Origin: Clostridia bacterium
Lineage (GTDB): Bacteria > Bacillota > Clostridia > Christensenellales > Aristaeellaceae
Assembly (NCBI GenBank): GCA_017429695.1
Contig: JAFROK010000005.1
Coordinates: forward strand, 1-64,000
Direction of reading: 5' to 3'
DNA: 64,000 nucleotides
The position numbers and the translations under genes were made by a program. Positions 42,953 through 51,325 of the stretch are shown here, piece by piece. The notes below the pieces were generated by a model. It had not been told where the DNA came from. It worked only from the letters and a program-made list of their open reading frames with translations, and searched no databases. How positions within the stretch are numbered: the first letter of the stretch is position 1; every line of letters starts with the position of its first letter.

Positions 42953-43192
42953 TTATTCCTCGATACCGTTGATTTTGAAACGAAGGTATTTCGGGTTGAT
43001 GCCTTTGGAAGCGCCGAGTTCAAACATTTCCTGCATCAGGCGCGCTTTGGCCACGCGCTCGGTGACTTCCGCCGAGGATACGCTGACCTGCAGGTCCTGA
43101 TGATCCGGGTGCTGGCAGACGAGCATGAACATGGGCGGGTCTACGGTGCGGTCAATGTGCCACCGGATCCGGATCAGGTCTTTTTCTTCCAT
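42953..43192 (-). CDS. Small conserved-looking protein, unknown
   Basis: 79 residues with no recognised family. It is acidic at both ends (MEEKDLIRIRWHIDRTVDPP, INGIEE) and has one predicted helix (AEVTERVAKARLMQEMFELGASKG). It lies one base after alaX and 12 bases before cca, so it is made with them. GGAG-like purines within alaX serve as ribosome-binding sequence. The tight packing supports a real gene; nothing in the sequence tells its job. Confidence 0.7.
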   Translation of the reverse strand: MEEKDLIRIRWHIDRTVDPPMFMLVCQHPDHQDLQVSVSSAEVTERVAKARLMQEMFELGASKGINPKYLRFKINGIEE

Positions 43193-43193
43193 A

Positions 43194-44384
43194 TTATTTG
43201 TACTCCGTCATCAGGATTTTCCGGGCGACGCCGACGCATTCCGGAATGCCGGCACCGCTGGCCAGGTCCGGCCGGCCGCCGCCGCGCCCGACCCGGCGGA
43301 TCAGTTCGCCCATATCGATTTTTACATCCGCGCTGCGGGCAAAGGTCAGCCGTTCGCCGGCGCCGAGAAGCAGCACCTTCCCGGGATCGGAAATATAGGC
43401 GGAAACAGCGGCGGAGACCGCTTTTGCATCCCGTTCCTCAAGGGTAATAGCGGAAAGCGCGAGGCCGCGCAGGTCTTCGCGGCTTTCCTTTTCCCGGATC
43501 ATATCCAGGATTTCAGCGGTTTCAAACTTCCGGGCTTTGCGCTCCGCTTCCGCCACGCGGCTGTTCAGCTCGCTGGCGGCCTTGCTCAGTTTCTCCACAG
43601 GACAGCTCAATGCCGCGCCGGCTTTGTCGGCGGACCGCATATAGGTCCGGAAAAGCCGGAAGGCCCGGCCGCCGCAGACAAAGGAAACCCGGGCTTTGCC
43701 CTTGGCGGGAATCACGCCTGTGATTTTCACAAGCCCGATCCGCCCGGTGGAGGAAGGATGGGTGCCGCCGCAGGCAACCATTTCAAAATCCCCCATGGCG
43801 ACGATCCGCACATGCTCCGTGACGGTCGGCTTTTTCCGCAGGGGCAGGGAAGACAGCTCTTCTTCGGAAGGGAACCAGCAGCGGATCGGTGCGTCCAGCC
43901 GGATCCGGTCGTTGACCGTGTCCTCCAGCAGGATGACTTCCTCATCGGTCAGGTGCGTCCGGCCTTCCGGCAGTTCCACGTCAATGGTGGATTCCGCCTC
44001 GCCCAGGTGCAGCCCGATGGTCATGCCCTGCAGCTTTTCCCAGATGGCGCCGGCCAGCATATGCTCGCCGCCGTGCTGCTCCATATGATCGGTGCGGCGG
44101 ATGCCGTCAATCTCTCCCCGGACCGCGGTTCCGGCGGGGATTTCCCGGTCCAGCGTATGCCAGACCTCACCGCTGCGGTCCGTTTCCACATCCAGTACAT
44201 TTGCTTCGCTGCCGGTGCAGATGATCCGGCCGGTATCAAAAGGCTGGCCGCCGGAAGTCGGATAGAAAGCGCTCCGGTCCAGCGCCGTGTCCCACTGGCC
44301 GGGCTTTTTCCCGGGACGGACAGCGGTTACGGTTCCTTCAAAAGACCAGAGATACGCGTCGTCATAATACAGGCGGTCGGTCAT
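43194..44384 (-). CDS. Alanyl-tRNA editing protein with DHHA1 domain (AlaX-like)
   Basis: 396 residues from ATG 44384 (MTDRLYYDDAYLWSF). It resembles the editing half of alanyl-tRNA synthetase and should remove wrongly attached Ser or Gly from tRNA-Ala. The zinc ligands are His104 and His108 in EQHGGEHML and Cys205 and His209 in CGGTH. A coiled coil (about 245-280) leads to the DHHA1 domain ending GRGGGRPDLASGAG. This is the long AlaX class. The start overlaps the fumC stop by 4 bases, with GGAGGA 7 bases before it; the in-frame codon further upstream would lie deep in fumC. Confidence 0.92.
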   Translation of the reverse strand: MTDRLYYDDAYLWSFEGTVTAVRPGKKPGQWDTALDRSAFYPTSGGQPFDTGRIICTGSEANVLDVETDRSGEVWHTLDREIPAGTAVRGEIDGIRRTDHMEQHGGEHMLAGAIWEKLQGMTIGLHLGEAESTIDVELPEGRTHLTDEEVILLEDTVNDRIRLDAPIRCWFPSEEELSSLPLRKKPTVTEHVRIVAMGDFEMVACGGTHPSSTGRIGLVKITGVIPAKGKARVSFVCGGRAFRLFRTYMRSADKAGAALSCPVEKLSKAASELNSRVAEAERKARKFETAEILDMIREKESREDLRGLALSAITLEERDAKAVSAAVSAYISDPGKVLLLGAGERLTFARSADVKIDMGELIRRVGRGGGRPDLASGAGIPECVGVARKILMTEYK

Positions 44385-45757
44385 ACCATTTCCTCCGGAT
44401 GAAAGCAATCGTCGAATTCCGCTTCGGTCAAGTATCCCAGCGCCACGCAGGCCTCCTTCAGGCCAGTGCCGTCCCGGTGTGCCTTCTGGGCGGTCTTCGC
44501 CGCCTTCTCATAGCCGATACGGGGGCTGAGGGCGGTGACCAGCATCAGGGAGCGGCTCAGGTTTTCTGCCATCTTTTCCCGGTTCGGGCGGATGCCGCTG
44601 ACGCAGCGCAGGGTGAAGGCGGCCATGCTTTCAGCCAGCAGCCGGGCGCTCTGCAGGAAGTTGTAGGCGCAGACCGGCATAAAAACATTCAGCTCAAAAT
44701 TACCCTGGCTGGCGGCAATGGAAACGGTGACATCGTTTCCCATCACCTGGGCGGCAACCATGGTCACCTGCTCGCACTGGGTGGGATTGACCTTGCCCGG
44801 CATAATGGAGGAACCCGGCTCATTTTCAGGGATTGTGATTTCACCGAGACCCAGGCGCGGCCCGCTGGCCAGCCAGCGGATATCGTTGGCGATTTTCATC
44901 AGGTCGCAGGCCAGGGCTTTCAGCGCGCCGTGGGCAAAAACCATCTCATCCCGGGAGGTCAGGGCATGGAATTTGTTTTCGGCGGTGACAAAGGGCATGC
45001 CGGCGGCTTCCGCGATTTTCGCGGCCACCAGCGTATCAAAGCCGGCCGGTGCGTTCAGGCCGGTGCCGACGGCAGTGCCGCCCAGGGCAAGCGCCAGCAG
45101 GGGCTGTTCCGCACGGCGGATCATTTCGGCGTCCGTTTCCAGGCTGGCGCGCCAGCCGGAGATTTCCTGGGAGAAGCGGATCGGCGTCGCGTCCTGCAGG
45201 TGGGTCCGGCCGCATTTGAGCACATCCGCGTTTTCCGCTTCCAGGCGGCGCAGCACGGTGATCAGTTCCTCCAGCGCGGGGAGAACACGGCGCTCCAGGG
45301 CTTCCGCCGCGGCAATATGCATGGCTGCCGGGAAGGTGTCGTTGGAAGACTGGGACATATTGACGTCGTCGTTCGGATGCAGCAGCTTGCTGCCGGCAAT
45401 TTCGTTTCCCCGGGCGGCAAGCACTTCATTCATATTCATATTGCTCTGGGTGCCGGAGCCGGTCTGCCAGACAACGAGCGGGAAATGGCCGGACAGTTTT
45501 CCGGCGAGCACCTCATCCGCGGCACAGCGGATAGCGGCGTATTTCTCTTCCGTCATTTTTTCCGGCCGGAGTTCCCGGTTGGCTGCGGCGGCTGCGGATT
45601 TCAGCAGCGCAAATGCACGGATGATTTCCTCCGGCATCGGTTCCTGGCCGACGCCGATAGGGAAATTGTTCCGGCTGCGCTCCGTCTGGGCGCCCCAGTA
45701 CCGGTCCGCCGGTACGCGGACTTCGCCGAGAGAGTCATGTTCAATTCTGTAATCCAT
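44381..45757 (-). CDS. fumC: Fumarate hydratase class II
   Basis: 458 residues, full length. Interconverts fumarate and malate in the cytoplasm, part of the reductive or oxidative branch of the citric acid cycle. Family marks: EHDSLGEVRVPADRYWGAQTERS at the N-terminus, QTGSGTQSNMNMNEVLAARG near 100, GRTHLQDATP near 185 and the fumarase/aspartase signature GSSIMPGKVNPTQCE near 318. The class II form needs no iron-sulfur cluster. First gene of the fumC-alaX-79aa-cca operon. A candidate promoter TTGAAT-N17-TATCCT lies at 45849-45821. Confidence 0.96.
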   Translation of the reverse strand: MDYRIEHDSLGEVRVPADRYWGAQTERSRNNFPIGVGQEPMPEEIIRAFALLKSAAAAANRELRPEKMTEEKYAAIRCAADEVLAGKLSGHFPLVVWQTGSGTQSNMNMNEVLAARGNEIAGSKLLHPNDDVNMSQSSNDTFPAAMHIAAAEALERRVLPALEELITVLRRLEAENADVLKCGRTHLQDATPIRFSQEISGWRASLETDAEMIRRAEQPLLALALGGTAVGTGLNAPAGFDTLVAAKIAEAAGMPFVTAENKFHALTSRDEMVFAHGALKALACDLMKIANDIRWLASGPRLGLGEITIPENEPGSSIMPGKVNPTQCEQVTMVAAQVMGNDVTVSIAASQGNFELNVFMPVCAYNFLQSARLLAESMAAFTLRCVSGIRPNREKMAENLSRSLMLVTALSPRIGYEKAAKTAQKAHRDGTGLKEACVALGYLTEAEFDDCFHPEEMV

Positions 45758-45771
45758 ATATCCTCCGGGAT

Positions 45772-45797
45772 GTTAGTGATTAGTGGTTAGTGGTTGG
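45772..45797. repeat. Heptamer repeat array
   Basis: GTTAGTGATTAGTGGTTAGT and GGTTGG: three to four units of the GATTAGT/GGTTAGT family, directly in the fumC leader region. Confidence 0.8.
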
Positions 45798-45820
45798 CAT
45801 GCTGTTTCAGATGCAAAAGA

Positions 45821-45849
45821 AGGATAGCATTTTTGAGGGTATTATTCAA
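45821..45849 (-). promoter_or_regulatory. Candidate promoter of the fumC operon
   Basis: Minus strand: TTGAAT (45849-45844), 17 bases, TATCCT (45826-45821). It would put the heptamer array in the transcribed leader. Confidence 0.5.
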
Positions 45850-45852
45850 CAG

Positions 45853-45878
45853 AAAAAGCCGCTTCACGGAGAAGCGGC
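45853..45878 (-). terminator. Intrinsic terminator of secG
   Basis: Minus strand: GCCGCTTC-TCCGT-GAAGCGGC (45878-45858) followed by TTTTT (45857-45853), 22 bases after the secG stop. Confidence 0.9.
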
Positions 45879-45899
45879 CTGGAAAGACTGTATCAGGAA

Positions 45900-46127
45900 T
45901 TACTTGATAAACAGCTTCAGGATTGCGGCCAGGATGAAAACGCCGGCGGCAATTTTCGTTCCCAGGGCGAGCTTGGCTTCCATGGTCTTGGCCTTGGACT
46001 TGCTCAGATAGCTGTTGGACTGGCCGGACAGGGCGCTGATGCCGGAGTCGTCAGAAGACTGGAGCAGCACCGTCACGATCAGGAACAGGGCTGAAATAAT
46101 AATAACGATGGAAATCGCGATACCCAT
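45900..46127 (-). CDS. secG: Protein translocase subunit SecG
   Basis: 75 residues from ATG 46127 (MGIAISIVIIISALFLIVTVLLQ), with GGGAGG 8 bases before it. SecG is the small accessory subunit of the SecYEG channel. Two membrane segments (residues 3-22 and about 54-73) flank the loop with VLLQSSDDSGISALSGQSNSYL, the family's typical motif; the loop continues KSKAKTMEAKLALGTKI. Single gene with its own promoter (46189-46161) and terminator. Confidence 0.93.
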   Translation of the reverse strand: MGIAISIVIIISALFLIVTVLLQSSDDSGISALSGQSNSYLSKSKAKTMEAKLALGTKIAAGVFILAAILKLFIK

Positions 46128-46160
46128 TGAAAAAACCTCCCTTAACAAATCAGCCTTAGA

Positions 46161-46189
46161 AGAATACCATACCGGAAACCAAAATGCAA
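46161..46189 (-). promoter_or_regulatory. Promoter of secG
   Basis: Minus strand: TTGCAT (46189-46184), 17 bases, TATTCT (46166-46161), 34 bases before the start. Confidence 0.65.
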
Positions 46190-46212
46190 GATGAATTTTC
46201 GGGGAACCGGAA

Positions 46213-46899
46213 TCAGATATCCCGGTTCTGTTTCCGGGCGGCAAGGGCCGCCAGGCAGCATTCCTTGCTGCGCTCAATATGGTGTTTCATCAGGGTCTCA
46301 AAAGCGGGGAGATCCTTCTGTTCCACCAGGTCCACCAGGCGGTGATGCTCTTCATGGGCGGCGGAACGGCGGTTCTCCTGCTGGATGGCCATGGCGGAGA
46401 ACCGGCGGATGTATTCATCCTGTCCCTCAATGACACGCAGGATCCGGTTCTTGCCGGAAATGGCGGTCAGGGAGGTGTGGAAATCCCGGGCCAGCGGGGA
46501 AATGCCTTCGATATCATCCCTGGCCATCAGGGCATCCATCGCGGCAAGCTTTTCGCGCAGGGCGGAAATATCCTTCGGGGTGGCCCGCTCGATGATATAA
46601 GGCAGGGTCAGCATTTCCAGCGAGTTGCGGATGGTGTAGATCTGGTCCACGTCTTCTGTGGTGAATGCATGAACCACAACGCCGCGGCGCATGACATATT
46701 CGACCAGCCCGTCCCGTTCCAGCTTGCGCAGTGCTTCGCGCAGGGGCGTACGGGAAATGTGAAGACGGTCGGCATATTCCGTTTCGACAATCCGCTCTCC
46801 GGCGGGAATTTCCCCGGTAATGATTGCCTTTTTCAGGATATCGTAAGCGATTTCACGGATCGGGCGGCTTTCCGTCATTGGCTGAAATGTCAGTGACAT
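46213..46899 (-). CDS. GntR-family regulator, FadR/FCD type
   Basis: 228 residues from ATG 46899 (MSLTFQPMTESRPIREIAYDILKKAI); GAGGAGG lies 9 bases before it, while the ATG at 46908 is too close. The winged helix (about 12-75) has GEIPAGERIVETEYADRLHISRTPLREALRKLERDGLVEY. The C-terminal FCD ligand domain (about 90-215) keeps metal-binding residues: D in ARDFHTSLTAISG and the two His of HEEHHRLV and MKHHIERSK. FCD regulators sense organic acids or sugar acids; no catabolic operon is adjacent, so the ligand is open. Its promoter holds a dyad that could be its own operator. Confidence 0.93.
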   Translation of the reverse strand: MSLTFQPMTESRPIREIAYDILKKAIITGEIPAGERIVETEYADRLHISRTPLREALRKLERDGLVEYVMRRGVVVHAFTTEDVDQIYTIRNSLEMLTLPYIIERATPKDISALREKLAAMDALMARDDIEGISPLARDFHTSLTAISGKNRILRVIEGQDEYIRRFSAMAIQQENRRSAAHEEHHRLVDLVEQKDLPAFETLMKHHIERSKECCLAALAARKQNRDI

Positions 46900-46940
46900 G
46901 TGATTCATCCTCCTCGAAAACACAGGTTCTGCCTGTTTCG

Positions 46941-46974
46941 TGTAATTAATACAACAAAAAAACAATCCTGTCAA
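46941..46974 (-). promoter_or_regulatory. gntR promoter with overlapping candidate operator
   Basis: Minus strand: TTGACA (46974-46969), 17 bases, TATTAA (46951-46946). The -10 lies inside TGTATTAATTACA (46953-46941), an inverted TGTA-N5-TACA dyad of the kind bound by FadR-type GntR proteins. Self-repression is an inference. Confidence 0.65.
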
Positions 46975-46981
46975 GATTCAG

Positions 46982-47037
46982 TTGATGGTTAGTGTCAGTG
47001 ATTAGTGGCTAGTGGTTAGTGATTAGTGGTTAGCAGG
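46982..47037. repeat. Longest heptamer repeat array
   Basis: Seven or eight degenerate 7-base units (GGTTAGT, CAGTGAT, TAGTGGC, TAGTGGT and similar), reading as GATTAGTGGCTAGTGGTTAG and onward. It lies between the divergent gntR and nnr promoters. Confidence 0.88.
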
Positions 47038-47073
47038 CAGTGACCGTGGAGAAAACTATGATATTTGATTTTG

Positions 47074-47102
47074 TGGACAGGGAAAAAGAAAAAATGTAGA
47101 AT
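47074..47102 (+). promoter_or_regulatory. Promoter of the NAD(P)HX repair gene
   Basis: TGGACA (47074-47079), 17 bases, TAGAAT (47097-47102), 28 bases before the start. Confidence 0.6.
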
Positions 47103-47130
47103 AAGGAAAGAAAACAAGGAGGAATACCAC

Positions 47131-48621
47131 ATGACGGAGATACTGACCGTAGCGGAAATGCGCTCAAGCGACGCGGCGGCCATTGCCGCGGGTACACCGG
47201 GACGGGAGTTGATGCGCCGGGCAGGGGAAGGTGTTTTCCGCGCAGGCAGGTGGCAGGCGCCGGTTGCCGTTGTATGCGGCACGGGCAATAATGCCGGAGA
47301 CGGATATGTGCTGGCACTGCTGCTGAAACAGGCGGGAATCGCCTGTGAGATCCTGCTGCAGGAAGAACGGTTTACAGATGACGGACGGTACTGGTTTGAC
47401 CGATGCCTGGAGGCCGGCATTCCCGTCCGGATGTGGCCGGAGATCCGGTCGATGACAGAATATGCATCTATCGCAGACTGCATTTTCGGCACCGGTTTCC
47501 ACGGGGAAGCCGCCGGTGAGGCCGCCCGGATGATCCGGCTGATGAACGAAAGCGGCGCTTATGTCGTAAGCGCGGACATCAACAGCGGGTTGAACGGGGA
47601 CAGCGGTATGGCTGTGAATGCGGTCCGGAGCGACCTCACCGTATCGATCGGCAGCTGGAAACCCGGGCATTTCCTGAACATGGCCAAGGACCTGATGAAG
47701 CAGAAAACCGATATCGACATCGGTATACCGCCGCTGGGCCGCGGCATGTACCTGACGGAAGCGGATGATGTTGCGGCGCTTTTTCCGCCGCGGAAGAATT
47801 TCAGCCATAAAGGCGCATACGGATACATTGCCCTGATCGGCGGATCCTTCCGGTATTCCGGGGCGATCCGCATGGCGGCCATGGCAAACGCTGCCATGCG
47901 CGCCGGTGCCGGCGTGGTCCGGCTGTGCGCGCCGCGGGGCCTGTGTGAACGGATGATGCCGGATATCCTGGAAGCGACGCTGTTTCCGCTTTCCGAAAAG
48001 GACGGGGACATGACTTTCCGGACAGAGGAATTCCGGGAGGCTGTCCGCGGAACGCGGACAGCTGCCTTCGGCATGGGCGCGGGCATGACGGCGGAAACGG
48101 AAAAAGCGGTTTCATTCCTGCTGGAATCATATGAAGGAACGCTGATTCTGGATGCGGACGGGCTGAACGCGCTGGCGGCCCTTGGAACAGGCCGGCTGAA
48201 GCGGGCGGCCGGGCAGGTGATCCTGACGCCGCATATCGGGGAATTTTCCCGGCTGAGCGGGAAAACAGCGGATGAAATTTTCAGTGCGCCGGTTTCCCTG
48301 GCGGAGGAATTCGCGGCGGAACACGGCGTTACCCTGCTGCTGAAAGGCCCGGGAACGATCATTACGGACGGCCGGGAGACATGGATTGCCGACCGGGGAA
48401 CGCCCGGCATGGCGACTGCCGGCAGCGGGGATGTGCTCAGCGGTATCCTGGCCGCGATGGTGGCGCTTCATCCGCAGGAACCGGTCCGGGCGGCAGCCGG
48501 GGCGGCATGGATCAACGGACGGGCCGGGGAAATGGCCGCGGAGCGCACGGGCGAGGTCAGCATGACTGCCCGGAATACAATTGAAAATATTGCGGAAGCT
48601 ATTGCCGGGCTGATTCGTTAA
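47131..48621 (+). CDS. nnr: Bifunctional NAD(P)H-hydrate epimerase/dehydratase
   Basis: 496 residues from ATG 47131 (MTEILTVAEMRSSDAAAI), AAGGAGG 8 bases before. It repairs damaged NADH and NADPH: the N-terminal YjeF domain (about 1-200) swaps the epimers of the hydrate, with VVCGTGNNAGDGYVLALLL; the C-terminal ribokinase-like domain (about 220-490) dehydrates the S form, with GSFRYSGAIRMAA, GPGTIITDG and TAGSGDVLSGILAAM. In the N-terminal motif the family's usual NNGGDG is NNAGDG. The fused form is common in bacteria. It has its own promoter. Confidence 0.94.
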   Translation: MTEILTVAEMRSSDAAAIAAGTPGRELMRRAGEGVFRAGRWQAPVAVVCGTGNNAGDGYVLALLLKQAGIACEILLQEERFTDDGRYWFDRCLEAGIPVRMWPEIRSMTEYASIADCIFGTGFHGEAAGEAARMIRLMNESGAYVVSADINSGLNGDSGMAVNAVRSDLTVSIGSWKPGHFLNMAKDLMKQKTDIDIGIPPLGRGMYLTEADDVAALFPPRKNFSHKGAYGYIALIGGSFRYSGAIRMAAMANAAMRAGAGVVRLCAPRGLCERMMPDILEATLFPLSEKDGDMTFRTEEFREAVRGTRTAAFGMGAGMTAETEKAVSFLLESYEGTLILDADGLNALAALGTGRLKRAAGQVILTPHIGEFSRLSGKTADEIFSAPVSLAEEFAAEHGVTLLLKGPGTIITDGRETWIADRGTPGMATAGSGDVLSGILAAMVALHPQEPVRAAAGAAWINGRAGEMAAERTGEVSMTARNTIENIAEAIAGLIR

Positions 48622-48704
48622 TTGATCGGAACAGGAACATGAAAAACTGCCGGGCAAAGCCCGCGGCAGCACATGGATTGCAACAATCACAGGAGGGGAA
48701 AACC

Positions 48705-51206
48705 ATGAAACACGGATTCAGGAGGGGACTGTCACTGCTGCTGGCCTGCATCCTTTCACTGTCGCTGAGCTGCGTCTGGCCCGGAATGGCCGGCGCGGAT
48801 GAAACAGGCGACGTCAGCGGAAGCACCGCAGCCACGACTACATTCAGCGTTTCCGCAACCGGCAGCGGCAGCGGGTACATCCGCCTGTTTGCCACCAAGG
48901 GAACCGCGTATGTGGCGGATTATGATTATTACGGGAATTTCAAAGGTTATAAGGAGGAAGAAGATTTCGGCTTTTTCCGGGTCCAGGTATCAGGCAGCAA
49001 TTATACCCAAACATATACCTGGGTGCCTTCCGCCCAGATGAACACGTCCGGCAATGTATCGGGAACCGGCTCGGTGGTTACCAGCCAGTCGCTGCTGGTT
49101 GTGTTCCCGGTAAAGGGCAGCTATACCGTAACGGTAACCCCGCTGACCAAGGAGCAGATCAACGGTGTTTACTGGGTGAAAAACCGCTTCCAGTACTGGA
49201 CAAAGAATGCCTCCTGGATTGTCAATAAAGCCGTGAACTGCCAGTGCCAGGGTTCGGGCGGCGGCAGCACCCAGCCCCAGAACGGCCAGGTGACCGTCAA
49301 CTGTATGGACCAGAGCGGCAATTTCATCCAGTCCTATACGGAATATGTGAGCAGCAGCAAGACCATCTATCCCCGGACCATTAACGGATACACCGCCATC
49401 TCCTCCACAGGCACCTATGTGACCTGCAACAACGGGGTCTGCACGCCGGGAAACATTATCTTCTACTACAGCAAGGCTTCCTCCGGCGCCAAGGTAACGG
49501 TTTACTGCTATGATACCGCCGGCAACTACCTGCGGGGATATACCGAAACAGTTACGGCCAGCAAGACCATCTATCCGCAGACGATTACCGGATACAACAC
49601 CACGTCCGGCGGCCAGTACATCGCTTACAGCAACGGCACCTGCAATCCGGCCACGGTGACCTTCAAATACCAGAAGGCCCAGTCCTCCGGCACGGTGACC
49701 GTTTACTGCTACGATACCGCCGGCAGCTATCTCCGCGCCTATACGGAGAACATCACGGCGAGCACCACCATCTATCCCCAGCCGATTTCCGGATACAGCA
49801 CGCCGTCGGGCAGCCAGTACATTACTTATAACAACGGCGTATGCAGCCCCGCGACGGTCAGCTTCAGGTATCAGAAGATTCCGACGTCCGCCTCGGTGAC
49901 CGTGAACTGCTACGATACAAACGGCGCCTACATCCGCTCCTATACTGAAACGGTTTCCGCCAGCAAGACGATCTATCCCCAGGGAATCAGCGGATACAAG
50001 ACGCTCTCCGGCGGCGAATATATCACCTACAGCAACGGCGCCTGCAACCCGAATACCGTGACTTTCCAATATGAGAAATACGCAAGTTCCGCCACGGTGA
50101 ACATCGGCTGCTTTGACCAGGACGGCAACTGGCTGAATTCCTACACGGAAACCCTGACGGCAAGCCGGACGATCTATCCGCAGGCCATCAGCGGATACAA
50201 TGTTGCCTCCGGCGGCCAGTACGTCACCTTTGCCAACGGTGCCTGCAATCCTTCCGATATTACCTTCAGATACCAGAAGATCCAGAATCCGGCTACGCTG
50301 AATGTGGACTGCTATGACACAAACGGCAACTACATCCGCTCCTATACGGAGACGATTACTGCCAGCCGAACCGTTTATCCGCAGGCGATCAGCGGATACA
50401 ATATCGCTTCCGGCGGCCAGCAGGTGACCTACAGCGACGGCACCTGCAATCCTGCCACGATTTCGTTCAGCTATGCGAAGATTGCGACGCCGGCCACGCT
50501 GACTATCCGCTGCATTGATAACAATGGCAGCGTCATCCGCACCGATACGCAGTCCATCACGGCTGACAGGACCGTCAACCCGCCTCAGATTACCGGATAT
50601 ACCGCGCTCTCCGGCGCCCAGACGGTGAGCTACAGCGACGGCACCTGCAACCCGAGCCAGATTGACTTCCAGTACCAGATCGGGTCCCCGGTCGACCCGG
50701 GCAGCAACCCCGAGGTCGCTTATCCGACTTCCTGGGATACCCAGTTCAAACCCGGCACGGCGCGGGAAGGCAACGGTAACGAGAACCAGGTGACCATGCT
50801 GCCCAACATTGCCGATGACAATGCCGGTACGGTTTTCGGATGGATCTGGTGGAGCAGCGAGAGCAATCCCGAAATTGATACCAAATATCCGGAACTGACC
50901 GCGTATTTTGACAGTGCGACGGTCAGCAGTATCGGTATCCGGAACGGCAACCAGTCCAGCGCCGAAAAAACGTATAAGCAGTATGCCCGCCCGAAGAGAT
51001 TCTTTGTGAAGATTTATGATAACAGCGGAAATCTGTATGAGTATACCATGAATATTCCGGACCAGTATTCAGGAGATTATCAGGTATTCCCGCTTGGACA
51101 GACGTACTATGACGTCAGCCGGATTGAATTCTGGCTTGCCGGATATTACAATGGCAGCGGCAGCGCGCATGTCCTCTATATTGCTGACATTCAGTTCTAC
51201 AAATAA
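48705..51206 (+). CDS. Secreted repeat protein with Cys-paired MucBP-like units and C-terminal glycan-binding-type domain
   Basis: 833 residues from ATG 48705 (AGGAGGGG 7 bases before). Signal peptide MKHGFRRGLSLLLACILSLS...AGA. Residues about 45-190 form an N-terminal domain of unknown type. Seven tandem units of 67 residues follow (about 195-665), each of the form V-x-V-x-C-x-D-x-x-G, then Y-P-Q-x-I-x-G-Y and S-N-G-x-C-N-P-x-x-V-x-F-x-Y-x-K. Each has two cysteines that could form a disulfide. The last 150 residues (DDNAGTVFGWIWWSSES, RFFVKIYDNSGNLYEYTMN, VSRIEFWLAGYY) resemble discoidin-like, NADase-type glycan-binding domains. There is no anchor motif. Likely an extracellular binding protein. 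Confidence 0.83.
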   Translation: MKHGFRRGLSLLLACILSLSLSCVWPGMAGADETGDVSGSTAATTTFSVSATGSGSGYIRLFATKGTAYVADYDYYGNFKGYKEEEDFGFFRVQVSGSNYTQTYTWVPSAQMNTSGNVSGTGSVVTSQSLLVVFPVKGSYTVTVTPLTKEQINGVYWVKNRFQYWTKNASWIVNKAVNCQCQGSGGGSTQPQNGQVTVNCMDQSGNFIQSYTEYVSSSKTIYPRTINGYTAISSTGTYVTCNNGVCTPGNIIFYYSKASSGAKVTVYCYDTAGNYLRGYTETVTASKTIYPQTITGYNTTSGGQYIAYSNGTCNPATVTFKYQKAQSSGTVTVYCYDTAGSYLRAYTENITASTTIYPQPISGYSTPSGSQYITYNNGVCSPATVSFRYQKIPTSASVTVNCYDTNGAYIRSYTETVSASKTIYPQGISGYKTLSGGEYITYSNGACNPNTVTFQYEKYASSATVNIGCFDQDGNWLNSYTETLTASRTIYPQAISGYNVASGGQYVTFANGACNPSDITFRYQKIQNPATLNVDCYDTNGNYIRSYTETITASRTVYPQAISGYNIASGGQQVTYSDGTCNPATISFSYAKIATPATLTIRCIDNNGSVIRTDTQSITADRTVNPPQITGYTALSGAQTVSYSDGTCNPSQIDFQYQIGSPVDPGSNPEVAYPTSWDTQFKPGTAREGNGNENQVTMLPNIADDNAGTVFGWIWWSSESNPEIDTKYPELTAYFDSATVSSIGIRNGNQSSAEKTYKQYARPKRFFVKIYDNSGNLYEYTMNIPDQYSGDYQVFPLGQTYYDVSRIEFWLAGYYNGSGSAHVLYIADIQFYK
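49293..50698 (+). repeat. 201-bp tandem coding repeats
   Basis: Equivalent codons occur at 49494, 49695, 49896, 50097 and 50298, an exact 201-bp period, with one unit before and one after. Base identity between neighbours is high in the Cys and YPQ regions. Confidence 0.85.
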
Positions 51207-51225
51207 AATACGGCAGTGCAAAGCG

Positions 51226-51254
51226 CGCCGGCGGAATCGCCGGCGTACTTTTTT
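51226..51254 (+). terminator. Intrinsic terminator after the repeat-protein gene
   Basis: CGCCGGCG-GAAT-CGCCGGCG (51226-51245), then TACTTTTTT (T-run 51249-51254). Confidence 0.85.
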
Positions 51255-51274
51255 CGGAAGGAAATGCTACTGAA

Positions 51275-51302
51275 TTGACTTTTCCGGACAGGCGGATACA
51301 AT
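51275..51302 (+). promoter_or_regulatory. Promoter of tadA
   Basis: TTGACT (51275-51280), 16 bases, TACAAT (51297-51302), 23 bases before the start codon. Confidence 0.65.
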
Positions 51303-51325
51303 GAAGTGCGGAGGTACGGATCGGA

